64,000 bases of DNA, taken from Herbaspirillum sp. DW155 (GTDB taxonomy: Bacteria; Pseudomonadota; Gammaproteobacteria; Burkholderiales; Burkholderiaceae_D). Shown here piece after piece: positions 9,852 to 19,046 of the stretch. The translations under genes were made by a program, and so were the position numbers. The notes beneath the pieces are model-generated. The model did no database searches and was not told the DNA's origin. It saw nothing but the letters and a program-made list of their open reading frames with translations. Numbering within the stretch: the stretch's first letter is position 1; every line of letters starts with the position of its first letter. The stretch lies in assembly GCF_037076565.1 (NCBI RefSeq), contig NZ_AP029028.1, positions 2,480,001 to 2,544,000 on the forward strand, written 5' to 3'.

Positions 9852-11213
9852 ATGACCTTGATTCCTGGCAGCATGAAACCTCACAACTACCCCGAACAAC
9901 TCGATCTGCTTCCCTACATCGGAAAGTGGTGCGTCATTGCCAGCCTGATTGCGGGGCTGGCTGGCTCGGCATCGGCTTTCTTCCTGTTTTCTCTGGACCA
10001 TGCCACGCAATGGCGGCAAAGCCACGCCTGGATCATCTGGCTGCTGCCGCTGGGCGGCTTCGTGGTCGGTTGGCTCTACCTCCATACCGGCAAATCGGTC
10101 GAGGCCGGCAACAACCTGCTGATCGATGAAATCCACGATCCAAAAAAGGTGATCCCGCTGCGAATGGCGCCGCTGGTGCTGTTCGGCACCGTGATGTCGC
10201 ATCTGTTCGGCGCCTCGGTCGGCCGCGAGGGCACGGCCGTGCAGATGGGCGGTTCGCTGGCAGACCAGCTGACACACCTCTTCAGGCTGCGGCAGGAGGA
10301 TCGCCGCATCCTGCTGATGGCCGGTATCAGCGCCGGCTTCTCCTCGGTCTTCGGCACCCCCATGGCCGGCGCTATCTTCGGGCTGGAAGTCCTGGCCATC
10401 GGGCGCATGCGCTATGACGCCATCTTCCCTTGCTTCGTCGCCGCCATTGCGGCCGATCAGGTCGGTCTGGCCTGGGGTGTGCATCACACCCACTATGCAA
10501 TGACCGGCAGCGCACCCATCGCGCTCTGGAGCGTGGCTGCCGTGATCGCAGCAGGCATCGTCTTCGGTCTGGTCGGCATGATCTTCTCCAACACCACGCA
10601 TCGCCTGTCTGCTTTCATGAAGCGGCATATTGCCTATGCGCCGTTGCGCCCCTTCATCGGCGGCGTGGTGGTCGCGGTCGCGGTATGGCTGGTGGGCACG
10701 GATCGCTATATCGGGTTGGGCATCCCGGTGATCGTGGAGTCCTTTCAGCATCCGGTAGCGCCGTGGGATTTCCTGACCAAGATGATCTTTACCGTCACCT
10801 CACTGGGGACCGGCTTCAAGGGAGGGGAGGTGACCCCCTTGTTCTACATCGGTGCCACCCTCGGCAATGCCTTGGCGCCGCTGCTGCACCTGCCGTTTTC
10901 CCTGCTGGCGGGTATCGGATTCGTGGCGGTCTTTGCCGGTGCAGCCAACACGCCCATTGCCTCCACCATCATGGCCATTGAATTGTTCGGTCCGGAAATC
11001 GGCCCCTTCGCTGCGCTTGCCTGCGTGGTCAGCTATCTGTTTTCCGGGCATACCGGCATCTACCATGCGCAACGGATCGGTCAGGCCAAGCATCGTCCGC
11101 ATCCGGAGGGGATGAAGATCTCCGAGGTCAGTGCCTACCGGGCAACACTGAAGAACAACTACCGGCAGCAAACCTCCGAAGCCGTGACAGAGAAGGCGCA
11201 AGGCCATGAATGA
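9852..11213 (+). CDS. CLC-F type fluoride/proton antiporter
   Basis: A 453-residue CLC-family membrane protein. Instead of the chloride-type GSGIP motif it has GNNLL at residues 86-90, the hallmark of the fluoride-exporting CLC-F clade. GREGT carries Glu126, the family's gating glutamate. About ten membrane helices are visible, ending before a short hydrophilic tail. CLC-F proteins export fluoride in exchange for protons across the inner membrane. The fluoride riboswitch just upstream gives independent support. The first ATG has no clear ribosome binding site; ATG 9873 (MKPHNYP) is an alternative start. Confidence 0.92.
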   Translation: MTLIPGSMKPHNYPEQLDLLPYIGKWCVIASLIAGLAGSASAFFLFSLDHATQWRQSHAWIIWLLPLGGFVVGWLYLHTGKSVEAGNNLLIDEIHDPKKVIPLRMAPLVLFGTVMSHLFGASVGREGTAVQMGGSLADQLTHLFRLRQEDRRILLMAGISAGFSSVFGTPMAGAIFGLEVLAIGRMRYDAIFPCFVAAIAADQVGLAWGVHHTHYAMTGSAPIALWSVAAVIAAGIVFGLVGMIFSNTTHRLSAFMKRHIAYAPLRPFIGGVVVAVAVWLVGTDRYIGLGIPVIVESFQHPVAPWDFLTKMIFTVTSLGTGFKGGEVTPLFYIGATLGNALAPLLHLPFSLLAGIGFVAVFAGAANTPIASTIMAIELFGPEIGPFAALACVVSYLFSGHTGIYHAQRIGQAKHRPHPEGMKISEVSAYRATLKNNYRQQTSEAVTEKAQGHE

Positions 11214-11484
11214 AACAGCCGTGCCTTGCGTGCCGCACGTCGGGTAAATAGCGCCTGGCGTTGTCTGAGCGGGCCTGGGGCGGCTGTACATGCCCACGTA
11301 CTGTCCCCGTACTGTGCCGGTCATCGAAGCACGACGGCCTGCCCGCTATACTGGCACCTTGCACTTCATCCCAAACGGGACTCGCTCGCACTCACGCCTA
11401 TTTATGAAATGGGTTCTAGAACAGGAAAGCGGCGTGTAGAACATCGTCCGGCCCGGGACGCTACTGATCGACAAAGGAGCAGGA

Positions 11485-13923
11485 ATGGTACGGTCGCAAA
11501 GCAAGAGCCTCACTGAAAACGCAGATGATCATCCATCGGAAATCTCTTTGGATGTGACACTGGCGACCAGGCTGCAGGAAGGACGGCTGGGCGACCCCTT
11601 TGCATTGCTGGGGCCACGGGAGATCTCCGGCGCCACAGGTTCGGGGACTCGCAAAGCCAAACAAAAGCGGTTGCGGCTTTGCTGCTATTTTCCGGGCGCA
11701 AGCGCCGTGCGGGTATATGCCAGCTCACCCGACGCGCCCGGTGTGCCTGGAGCATTGCTGGACGATTTGCCCGAATGGTCGCCTGCCATCGAGACCGCCG
11801 CCGTGGGTCAAAGCGATGAAAACGCGCGTGCAGGCAGTGGCATTTTTTATGGTGAGGTAACGCTACCAATACGAGGCGCAACACACGCGATCCCCTATGT
11901 TTATCACGTTGCATGGCCGGGCAGGGATGGCACGGAAACGGTCCAGGTGACTGAAGATGTCTACGCCTTTGGCCTGTTGCTGAGCGACTTCGATCTGCAT
12001 CTGTTTCGCGAAGGGCGGCATCGGCAACTGGCGCGCTGTTTCGGCTCGCAAGTGATGGTGATCGATGGCGTAGAGGGCGTGCGTTTCGCGGTCTGGGCCC
12101 CCAATGCGCAGCGTGTCTCGGTGATCGGCGATTTCAATCAGTGGGATGGCAGACGCAATCCCATGCGGCTGCGCCAGAGCGCCGGCGTATGGGAGTTGTT
12201 CATTCCGCGCCTGGGTGAGGGCGCGCTTTATAAGTATGAAATCATCGGCCCGCGCGGCGAACTGCTGCCTGGGAAGGCTGACCCGATGGCGCGCGCCACC
12301 CAAGCTCCTCCGGCCACCGCCTCGCGCGTCATCGATGACAGAAAACTGGCCGCAGGCCACCGCTGGCAGGATGATGCGTGGCTGCGCCAGCGTCCGCAGC
12401 GGCAGTCCCGCCAGGCGCCGATGTCGGTCTATGAAGTCCATCCGGCTTCCTGGATAAGGGTGACCGAAGAGGGCAATCGCAACCTCGACTGGAACGAGCT
12501 GGCCGACCGCTTGATTCCCTACGTCAAAGGCATGGGCTTCACGCATGTGGAGCTGCTGCCGGTGATGGAGCATCCGTTTGGCGGTTCATGGGGATACCAG
12601 CCCTTGTCGCAGTTCGCCCCGAGCGCCCGCTTCGGTCCGCCGACGGATTTTGCCGCCTTCGTGAATGCGTGCCATCGTGCTGAAATCGGGGTGCTGCTCG
12701 ACTGGGTACCGGCGCATTTTCCTTCGGATGCGCACGGCCTGGCGTATTTTGATGGCACGCCTTTGTATGAACATGGCGATCCGCGCGAGGGCATTCATCA
12801 GGATTGGAATACCCATATCTACAATTTCGGGCGGCATGAAGTGCGCGGATTCCTCATCGCCAGCGCGCTCGAATGGCTGGAGCACTTTCATGTCGACGGC
12901 CTGCGTGTGGATGCGGTTGCTTCCATGCTCTATCGGGACTACAGCCGCAACGCCGGGGAATGGGTGCCCAATATTTATGGCGGCCGGGAAAACCTGGAAG
13001 CCGTGGATTTCCTGCGCGAGCTCAACCAGACGGTAGCCGAGCGCTGTCCCGGCGCACTGATGATCGCCGAGGAATCCACGGCCTGGCCCGGTGTCACGGC
13101 GCCGGTGGAGAAGGGCGGACTGGGGTTTTCCTACAAATGGAACATGGGCTGGATGCACGATACGCTACGCTACGTAGAACGCGACAGCATCCATCGGCGC
13201 TACCACCACCATGACATGACTTTCGGCATGGTCTACGCGTTCTCGGAATCCTTTGTGCTACCGATCTCGCACGATGAAGTGGTGCATGGAAAAGGCACGC
13301 TGTTGCAGAAGATGTCTGGCGACGCGTGGCAGCGCCTGGCCAATCTGCGGGCTTATCTGGGCTTCATGTGGACGCATCCCGGTAAAAAGCTGCTGTTCAT
13401 GGGTTGCGAGTTTGCTGAAAACAACGAGTTCAATCCCGACCGATCCCCGCACTGGGATCTGCTGGATGATTTCCGTCATCGTGGCGTCCAGCGGCTGGTA
13501 CGCGATCTGAACCGCCTGTATGTACGAACCCCGGCACTTTACCGCCATGACACGGAGGCAAAAGGCTTTTCGTGGGTGGTGGGCGATGATGCCGCGAACA
13601 GCGTATTCGCCTATCTTCGGCAGACGAGCGACGACGGCGGCCAAACCGATGCGCACAGCATGCATGCCAGTAATGAGACGGTATTGGTGGTGATCAACAT
13701 GACGCCGGTGCCCCGTCACAACTACCGGGTCGGCGTGCCGCCAGGTGAGGCCGATCAGTATCAATGGGAAGAAATCCTCAATACCGACGCTCATTGCTAT
13801 GGTGGTGCCAACGAGGGCAACGGCGGTCAACTGACCGCGCAACGGGAACCGTCTCATGGGCAGTCTGCCTCCCTGGTGCTGACCTTGCCTGCGTTATCGA
13901 CCCTGGTGCTGCGTCGATGTTGA
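11485..13923 (+). CDS. glgB: 1,4-alpha-glucan branching enzyme
   Basis: An 812-residue GH13 branching enzyme that cuts alpha-1,4 chains and re-attaches them by alpha-1,6 links in glycogen. After an unusually long, poorly conserved N-terminal stretch comes a CBM48-type domain ([23 protein letters not shown]) and the TIM barrel. Catalytic residues are visible: Asp476 ([10 protein letters not shown]), Glu529 (IAEESTAW) and Asp597 ([12 protein letters not shown]). The start has AAAGGAGCAGGA just upstream. No glgA, glgC, glgP or glgX lies alongside, so it is an orphan here. Confidence 0.93.
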   Translation: MVRSQSKSLTENADDHPSEISLDVTLATRLQEGRLGDPFALLGPREISGATGSGTRKAKQKRLRLCCYFPGASAVRVYASSPDAPGVPGALLDDLPEWSPAIETAAVGQSDENARAGSGIFYGEVTLPIRGATHAIPYVYHVAWPGRDGTETVQVTEDVYAFGLLLSDFDLHLFREGRHRQLARCFGSQVMVIDGVEGVRFAVWAPNAQRVSVIGDFNQWDGRRNPMRLRQSAGVWELFIPRLGEGALYKYEIIGPRGELLPGKADPMARATQAPPATASRVIDDRKLAAGHRWQDDAWLRQRPQRQSRQAPMSVYEVHPASWIRVTEEGNRNLDWNELADRLIPYVKGMGFTHVELLPVMEHPFGGSWGYQPLSQFAPSARFGPPTDFAAFVNACHRAEIGVLLDWVPAHFPSDAHGLAYFDGTPLYEHGDPREGIHQDWNTHIYNFGRHEVRGFLIASALEWLEHFHVDGLRVDAVASMLYRDYSRNAGEWVPNIYGGRENLEAVDFLRELNQTVAERCPGALMIAEESTAWPGVTAPVEKGGLGFSYKWNMGWMHDTLRYVERDSIHRRYHHHDMTFGMVYAFSESFVLPISHDEVVHGKGTLLQKMSGDAWQRLANLRAYLGFMWTHPGKKLLFMGCEFAENNEFNPDRSPHWDLLDDFRHRGVQRLVRDLNRLYVRTPALYRHDTEAKGFSWVVGDDAANSVFAYLRQTSDDGGQTDAHSMHASNETVLVVINMTPVPRHNYRVGVPPGEADQYQWEEILNTDAHCYGGANEGNGGQLTAQREPSHGQSASLVLTLPALSTLVLRRC

Positions 13924-13951
13924 ATGGCCTGCCGGCCTTTCCGTAAAGTGA

Positions 13952-14107
13952 TCTGTTCTGGCTTTCCTGCTGATTGAAATCCTGCTGGCGGTAGCGGTCT
14001 ATTACGTCCTGATCGCTTCGGTATTCAGCATTGGCTTTCAATGGCTGGCCCTGGAGTTGCACGGCATCGAAAAGAGTTACGGGCCGCAAAAGGTGCTCAA
14101 CCGCTGA
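13952..14107 (+). pseudogene. Remnant of an amino-acid ABC transporter (permease tail joined to ATPase start)
   Basis: An open frame of about 51 codons without a start lies behind a TGA at 13949. Its first part is a hydrophobic helix like the last membrane segment of a HisM/GlnP-type permease (IEILLAVAVYYVLIASVFSI). It then runs into LELHGIEKSYGPQKVLN, which resembles the start of the partner ATPase and ends at a stop after NR. I read this as a deletion scar that kept the permease/ATPase junction. The rest of the 346-base gap before the next gene holds nothing else I recognise. Confidence 0.5.
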
Positions 14108-14269
14108 CATCGCGAATGCAAAGAGCCGTCAAGTCATTGATTTCACTTGGTATTAATTTTCAACTTTGACGGCGGGACTTTTCATCCGCTGATGGTGACG
14201 GGTCTGCAGTGTTGCTCATTGATGGTCTACCTGACACAATGACCGGCTATTCGGTCATCGTTTACCTGC

Positions 14270-16174
14270 ATGGACTTTCAGAAAAACATCAATGGCTTGC
14301 GCGCCATCGCAGTGCTTTTGGTTCTCTTGCATCATTTCGGCGTCCCGGGTTTCCGCGCCGGCTTTATCGGCGTAGACATCTTTTTCGTCATTTCAGGCTA
14401 CCTCATCACCCGCAACATCGTTACCAATGTGGACGCCGGCAGCTTCCGGCTGGGCGCATTCTATAGCGCGCGCCTGCGCCGTATTGTCCCCGCGCTGGTG
14501 GTTGTATGCGTGGGCACAATGCTGGCGTTCGGGACCATTCTGAGCTCGGCCGATTATCTGAAACTGTGGCGCCACCTCGGCGCGGCGCTGCTCTTTTTTT
14601 CGAATGTCGCGTTTCAGCGCGAGGCGGGTTATTTCGATGCCGTTACCACCACCAAGCCACTGATACATACCTGGTCACTGGCAGTGGAGTGGCAGTTTTA
14701 TTTCGCATTCCCGTTATTGCTGAAGGTCATCCCCCGCAAACGTCTTAAGCTGGCCCTGTTGAGCTTGTCGGGGATGTCACTGGCTTTCTGCCTGTGGCAG
14801 ACACAACACAATCCGGTTGCCGCCTTCTACCTGCCTTTTTCACGCATATGGGAATTGCTGGCCGGAGGACTGCTGGCCCTTTATCCACCTCAATGCGCGG
14901 CCTGGAACAAGTTGAAGAACCTGGGTGCCCTTCGCTTGGGAGGCGCTATGGTTCTGGCCGGTTTGATGTTGACGGTGACTGAGCAAACCTTGTTTCCTGG
15001 TTGGGTGGCATTGTTCCCGGTCTTGACGGGGCTTTTGTTCATCGCGAACGGAGACGTCGGGTTCATGCGCAAATGCCTTCAGAACGGGATCGCGCAATTT
15101 TTCGGAAACATCTCCTATTCGCTCTATTTGTGGCATTGGCCCATCGTCGTATTTCTCACGCTGCTTCAGCAGGGGCATCTTTCCAGCATTGCCAGGATCG
15201 GCGGCATCTCGGCCTCCATTGTGCTCGGCTATTTATGCTGGCGCTGGATAGAGACGCCACTGCGCAATGACCGCCAGTTCTGGAGCAATCGTCGCATCGG
15301 CTGGAGCTATGCAGCCACCTGCGTACTGACCGGACTTGGCCTGGTCGCTGCCATCAAATCCGGTGGTATGCCTTTTCGCCTGCCCCAATATGTGCAACGT
15401 GCCGAGCTGGCATCGGCGGACGTGAACCCAAGGCGCGCCGAATGTTTTCTGGAGCGGGATGATGCGAAAGCCGCGCATCCGCCCACCTTCTGCCATTCTG
15501 GCCGCGCTGGCCCTGCCACCGCCATCTTGTGGGGGGATTCCTTTGCCGACGCGCTGCAGCCCGCGTTCGATGCTGCGTCCAGGCAGAGCAATTCGAGTCT
15601 CGAGGTTGCGACCGTTTCGGGCTGCGCTCCGATGGACGTTTTTCCTTACGCCGACGCGGCGGATCGGGCAAGATTCCAATCCTGTGCCTCCGGCTATCAG
15701 GCAAAGGTCCTCCAGCATATAGAAACCTCGCCAACGCTCCATACGGTAGTGATGGCGATGTTCTATCGCCTCTACGCGCCAGGCATCCTCACTGAACGCT
15801 TGCCCGTGGTTGTCTGCCGCCTGAAAGGTCTCGGTCGCCACGTCGTGCTGGTCGCCCCGATCCCGGTTGCCCAGTGGGATGTGCCATCCACCTGGGCCAT
15901 GGAACAACTGATCAGACGTAAACCCATCGACAGCATGGCCGTGCCACGGGATGCTCAATCCGACATGGAACAGGTGTTTGCGACCGTGGAGTCTCGCATC
16001 GAATCGCTGTGTGGCGGTGTCGACATCATTCGGCCGATGGATGTGCTCTGTGATGAGCGACTGTGCAACCTGGTTGAACAAGGCCGCTCCAATTACTCTG
16101 ATCAATGGCACCTGTCTGCTACCGGTGCGGCGCGGCTTGAAAGCCGGATTGCCAAACTGCTGAGAGACGGTTGA
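14270..16174 (+). CDS. Acyltransferase-3 / SGNH membrane O-acyltransferase (OafA-like)
   Basis: A 634-residue two-domain protein. Residues 1 to about 350 form the multi-helix acyltransferase-3 domain, with NGLRAIAVLLVLLHHFG, the FIGVDIFFVISGYLI motif and SLAVEWQFYFAFPLLL. After about residue 400 a periplasmic SGNH domain begins at AILWGDSFADAL (nucleophile Ser in GDS), with a C-terminal DQWHLS block that would carry the Asp-His pair. Such proteins acetylate surface polysaccharides such as O-antigen. No polysaccharide cluster is nearby, so the acceptor is unknown. Confidence 0.88.
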   Translation: MDFQKNINGLRAIAVLLVLLHHFGVPGFRAGFIGVDIFFVISGYLITRNIVTNVDAGSFRLGAFYSARLRRIVPALVVVCVGTMLAFGTILSSADYLKLWRHLGAALLFFSNVAFQREAGYFDAVTTTKPLIHTWSLAVEWQFYFAFPLLLKVIPRKRLKLALLSLSGMSLAFCLWQTQHNPVAAFYLPFSRIWELLAGGLLALYPPQCAAWNKLKNLGALRLGGAMVLAGLMLTVTEQTLFPGWVALFPVLTGLLFIANGDVGFMRKCLQNGIAQFFGNISYSLYLWHWPIVVFLTLLQQGHLSSIARIGGISASIVLGYLCWRWIETPLRNDRQFWSNRRIGWSYAATCVLTGLGLVAAIKSGGMPFRLPQYVQRAELASADVNPRRAECFLERDDAKAAHPPTFCHSGRAGPATAILWGDSFADALQPAFDAASRQSNSSLEVATVSGCAPMDVFPYADAADRARFQSCASGYQAKVLQHIETSPTLHTVVMAMFYRLYAPGILTERLPVVVCRLKGLGRHVVLVAPIPVAQWDVPSTWAMEQLIRRKPIDSMAVPRDAQSDMEQVFATVESRIESLCGGVDIIRPMDVLCDERLCNLVEQGRSNYSDQWHLSATGAARLESRIAKLLRDG

Positions 16175-16353
16175 CTTACCGGGGGCTGGGACCACGGACG
16201 ACATGGTTGCCGGACCGTCGTTCTCGTCACGGCGATCAATCTCGCTCTTGCGCCAACGGCTCCTTATCACGGCTCTGGAACTTTAGAAACTGTGCCGGCC
16301 CGAGTAACAGACTATTTGCCATGTTTGATTCGCATAGAATTTAGCCATATGTC

Positions 16354-17109
16354 TTACTTCTTATAAGCGGTCAATGCGCTTCTGTGATCTCTCCAGCAGA
16401 AGCGTTCATTGAAGTCGGAGAGTGACATCCATTCATGCTCTTGCTCTGCTGGGTCGTGATAGATCACATTTTCTTTTGCTCTATCTACACCGATGAGAAC
16501 GATGGCGTGGTCATATGATTCGTCAGTGTATATGGTCGCTTCAACGGGGCCGAATTTATCAAGCATCGAATATAAGTTTTCGATAGTCCATTGCTTGTCT
16601 TCGGGAGCAGGGATATTGATAAGATTCGCTCGTCGATTTCGCGTCTTGTAATCTAATTGACTGTCAAGTGCTTTGGGATTCCCTTCCGCATCATACAAAT
16701 AACTAAAGCATTCTTTTCCTAGAGGCTCTGCTCCAAAGTATTTGCGAATCATATTCATCGTTGCGTCCCAGCACCCGTACGAGCCAGTTTGTTTTATGTA
16801 CGGCACATCAGAAATCACCTCCACTTGCATTGAAGTCGAGCTTGATCCAACTGTGCTCATGTGGCCCCCTCGAAAGCCGTGTCTGATCTGAGTCGGGATG
16901 TCTTTTTTTTGACCTTTTGCCGCGTTGAGTAATTTGGCTTGCCGACTTTTCCCGAGAATACAGCTAGCCCACATGTGGGCGCCTGGGGTTTTCTTATCGT
17001 TCGTATCATCCCTCGCATTTAACAGATGACGATTCATGTGGTTGGCCTCTTCCGGGCCCTGGCTTGTGTGGTCGGTTCCTGAAAGGACGTTGAAGCTTGA
17101 AACTTTCAT
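16354..17109 (-). CDS. AvrRpt2-like papain-fold cysteine protease, candidate type III effector
   Basis: A 251-residue protein. The first 95 residues are Ser/Asn/His-rich with no signal peptide. The core starts at ISDVPYIKQTGSYGCWDAT with a putative nucleophile Cys113; His201 (YDHAIVLIGV) and Asp219 (VIYHDPAE) complete a triad. Spacings (88 and 18 residues) and total length are very close to Pseudomonas AvrRpt2 (255 residues, C122/H208/D226), peptidase family C70. The gene is visibly AT-rich beside GC-rich neighbours, lies next to phage and IS debris, and has a HrpL-like promoter sequence upstream. Effector function is inferred. A bacteriocin-type or housekeeping C39-like peptidase is the alternative. 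I see no VPxFGxW self-cleavage site. Confidence 0.65.
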   Translation of the reverse strand: MKVSSFNVLSGTDHTSQGPEEANHMNRHLLNARDDTNDKKTPGAHMWASCILGKSRQAKLLNAAKGQKKDIPTQIRHGFRGGHMSTVGSSSTSMQVEVISDVPYIKQTGSYGCWDATMNMIRKYFGAEPLGKECFSYLYDAEGNPKALDSQLDYKTRNRRANLINIPAPEDKQWTIENLYSMLDKFGPVEATIYTDESYDHAIVLIGVDRAKENVIYHDPAEQEHEWMSLSDFNERFCWRDHRSALTAYKK

Positions 17110-17141
17110 ATTCTCTTTTGGTAGTTCATACGGGGCATTTC

Positions 17142-17169
17142 TAAGTAAAAACTTCTCCTTAAAAGTTCC
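17142..17169 (-). promoter_or_regulatory. Imperfect hrp-box-like promoter before the AvrRpt2-like gene
   Basis: On the minus strand GGAACT is followed after 15 bases by TTACTTA. The HrpL consensus is GGAACC-N15/16-CCACNNA, giving one mismatch in the first half and two in the second. It lies about 33 bases before the ATG, where a -35/-10 pair would be expected. Confidence 0.35.
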
Positions 17170-17241
17170 AAATCGCTTTTAAAACACGCTCGCGGAAATA
17201 GTTCTTGAGCATCGTGTTGATTTGCTCGCAGATGGCGGCCG

Positions 17242-17395
17242 ATGTCAAACACCGATGGACGCAATCCTTCCTGGTCTGGTTTCGGGAAGGACGGCATTCA
17301 CAAACTGGCGTGCTACATCGCGAAATACTGCGGCAAAAAATGGAATGCAGGGACTTTGATCAGAAGCGCCGCTTCGCGTCGAGTGCATCCTAGCG
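17242..17395 (+). pseudogene. Decayed phage-type replication initiation gene fragment
   Basis: One frame gives HKLACYIAKYCGKKWNAG and the next frame continues DFDQKRRFASS to a stop. Both pieces, in this order, resemble the YxxKYxxK and (F)xxRRF(W)xS stretches of inovirus-type replication proteins. A frameshift at about 17353 would separate them. No intact start or other phage gene is seen. The match rests on short motifs. Confidence 0.35.
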
Positions 17396-17762
17396 ACTGC
17401 CCCTTATCAAGGGAAAGAAACTTTGTAGTTCCCTTTTTAATATCATTTTTCGCGAATAAGAAAGCGAGTTAATTTTTAGAAACCTATGAGAATTACTATT
17501 TTTTCTGCTTATTCGTTTATTGCGTTTAAACGCATCTTCGGCTTTGAAATTTTTATAATCTATTTATTTATATTATTTTCTCGTCCTAGATGAATTGATT
17601 CTCAAAATAAAAGTGAATTTTCGTTGATGCTAACAAAAACTTACAAATCTCATTTCTGGTTATTGAATTTGTAAGGATTTTGTCAGCATAAAAAAGCGAG
17701 CTTATAAGAGAATGATCCTGTCACTTGGCATTAAGGTGACGTTCCCCTCACATTTATAAGGA
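17396..17762 (+). other. AT-rich spacer without recognisable genes
   Basis: This stretch is strikingly AT-rich, with runs such as TTTATAATCTATTTATTTATATTATTTTC. I find no gene with start, ribosome binding site and plausible protein in it. It separates the effector-like gene and phage remnant from the nag region and looks like horizontally acquired DNA. Confidence 0.6.
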
Positions 17763-17847
17763 GTTGAATTGCATTGAAATCTGACCCATTCCCCGGAAAT
17801 TTGCACCCTAAGTTGACCCATGTGGTCTGATTTCAATGCAATTCAAC
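17763..17847. repeat. 85-bp inverted-repeat element, likely IS21-type end remnant
   Basis: GTTGAATTGCATTGAAATC (17763-17781) recurs as a perfect 19-bp inverted copy at 17829-17847. Between them, on the minus strand, TGGGTCAACTT and AATGGGTCAGATT repeat a GGGTCA core, as in the multiply repeated termini of IS21-family elements. There is no coding capacity. It is either a solo IS end with an inverted duplication or a small non-autonomous element. Confidence 0.6.
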
Positions 17848-17976
17848 CGAGACGCGGGATGACAGCATTTTGACTGCGTACATGGCCAAACGATTTAAGA
17901 CTATTTGCCTAATGAGTGCAGGTGAGTTAATGAACTAAGTACTTATGATGCAAGACATAATTTGGTTCTGAGATTC

Positions 17977-18900
17977 CTATTCCTCGTTTTTGACGTTCTT
18001 GTCTGAGAATAGCTGAAAGATCAGCCGGCGCATCCATTGATTGCCGGGTTCCTTGTGGAACTTGGCATGCCAGAAGCAGTTGATGCCCGTCTCGGGTAGA
18101 TCCACCGGATGCTTTAGGAATTGCAGGTCGAAAGGCTTGAGGCATTGCAACGCGTAGCGTTCCGGTACGGTCGCAATCATGTCGGTGGTGGAAAGGATAT
18201 GGCCCACCGCCACGAAGTGCGGTACGCTCAGACGGATGTTGCGACGTATTCCCTTGCGCTCAATCGCTTCGTCCAAGCGCGCGTGTCCTGTGCCCGACGC
18301 TACCACCTTGACGTGATCGGCCTTCGAGAACTCTTCTACAGTGATTTTCTTCTTGTCAAGAGGATGTCCGCGCCGCATAAGACAAACGTATCTCTGCTCG
18401 AACAAGCGCTGTTGGAAAAATCCTGCCTTAAGCTGAGGCAGCAGTCCAACCGCCAAATCGACGTGACCAGACTCCATGCTTTCCTTGAGATTGAGCGAAG
18501 TGTTGCGGACCGTGTTGACCGTGATGTTGGGTGCCACGCTGGCCAGCGTATCCATCAGGCGCGGCAGAAAATAGATTTCACCGATATCAGTCATGCCGAT
18601 GGTGAAGGTACGATTTGTGCGCTGCGGATCGAACAGTGCCTGCTGGTTGAGAGTGCTGTGAATGGCGCTGAGTGCGTAGGCAATCGGCTCGGCCAGCTGG
18701 ATTGCCAGCGAAGTTGGTTCCATTCCTTTGGCGGTACGCAGGAACAGTTCATCTCCCAATAGCCTACGCAAGCGGTTCAGGGCATTGCTGATGGCCGGCT
18801 GGGTCTGCCCAAGCTTTTCGGCCACGATTGAAACGCGACGGTCGGTAAGTAGCTGGTTGAAGACCACCAGCAGGTTCAGGTCGATATCCTTCAGTTCCAC
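17977..18900 (-). CDS. nagR: LysR-family regulator of salicylate catabolism (NahR/NagR type)
   Basis: A 307-residue LysR regulator with an N-terminal winged helix (DLNLLVVFNQLLTDRRVS, TQPAISNALNRLR) and an effector-binding domain. It carries the NahR/NagR-specific stretches MTDIGEIYFLPRLMDTLA, SGHVDLAVGLLPQL and VPHFVAVGHIL, close to the salicylate-responsive regulators of naphthalene pathways. It is divergent from nagAa across a 146-base promoter region with two dyads. It is expected to activate the catabolic operon with salicylate as inducer. The inducer is inferred from the family. Confidence 0.9.
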   Translation of the reverse strand: MELKDIDLNLLVVFNQLLTDRRVSIVAEKLGQTQPAISNALNRLRRLLGDELFLRTAKGMEPTSLAIQLAEPIAYALSAIHSTLNQQALFDPQRTNRTFTIGMTDIGEIYFLPRLMDTLASVAPNITVNTVRNTSLNLKESMESGHVDLAVGLLPQLKAGFFQQRLFEQRYVCLMRRGHPLDKKKITVEEFSKADHVKVVASGTGHARLDEAIERKGIRRNIRLSVPHFVAVGHILSTTDMIATVPERYALQCLKPFDLQFLKHPVDLPETGINCFWHAKFHKEPGNQWMRRLIFQLFSDKNVKNEE

Positions 18901-18935
18901 AGACTTGTCTCCGGATAGTTTCTATTGCGGGCAAT

Positions 18936-18950
18936 ATCACTGGCAGTGAT
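18936..18950. promoter_or_regulatory. Perfect 15-bp dyad in the nagR-nagAa intergenic region
   Basis: ATCACTG-G-CAGTGAT is a perfect palindrome 36 bases upstream of the nagR start and 97 bases before nagAa. It is a candidate regulator site. Confidence 0.5.
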
Positions 18951-18960
18951 GTTAGACATT

Positions 18961-18976
18961 CATAGAATACTCTATG
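18961..18976. promoter_or_regulatory. 16-bp dyad, candidate LysR-type operator for the nag operon
   Basis: CATAGA-ATAC-TCTATG has 6-bp inverted arms, a typical LysR geometry. A TATAAT-like sequence (TATATAATG) follows at about 18979, so the dyad sits where an activator would contact polymerase at the nagAa promoter. Confidence 0.5.
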
Positions 18977-19046
18977 TTTATATAATGCCTGTTCCTATAA
19001 TCGCCTCACCCATTCAAAAAGAAACGACAGGCAGAAGGAGACAGGC

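Noticed and set aside
17106-17297. 63-codon minus-strand frame upstream of the AvrRpt2-like gene
   Set aside because: It overlaps the promoter-like site and is antisense to the replication-gene remnant, and I recognise no protein in it.
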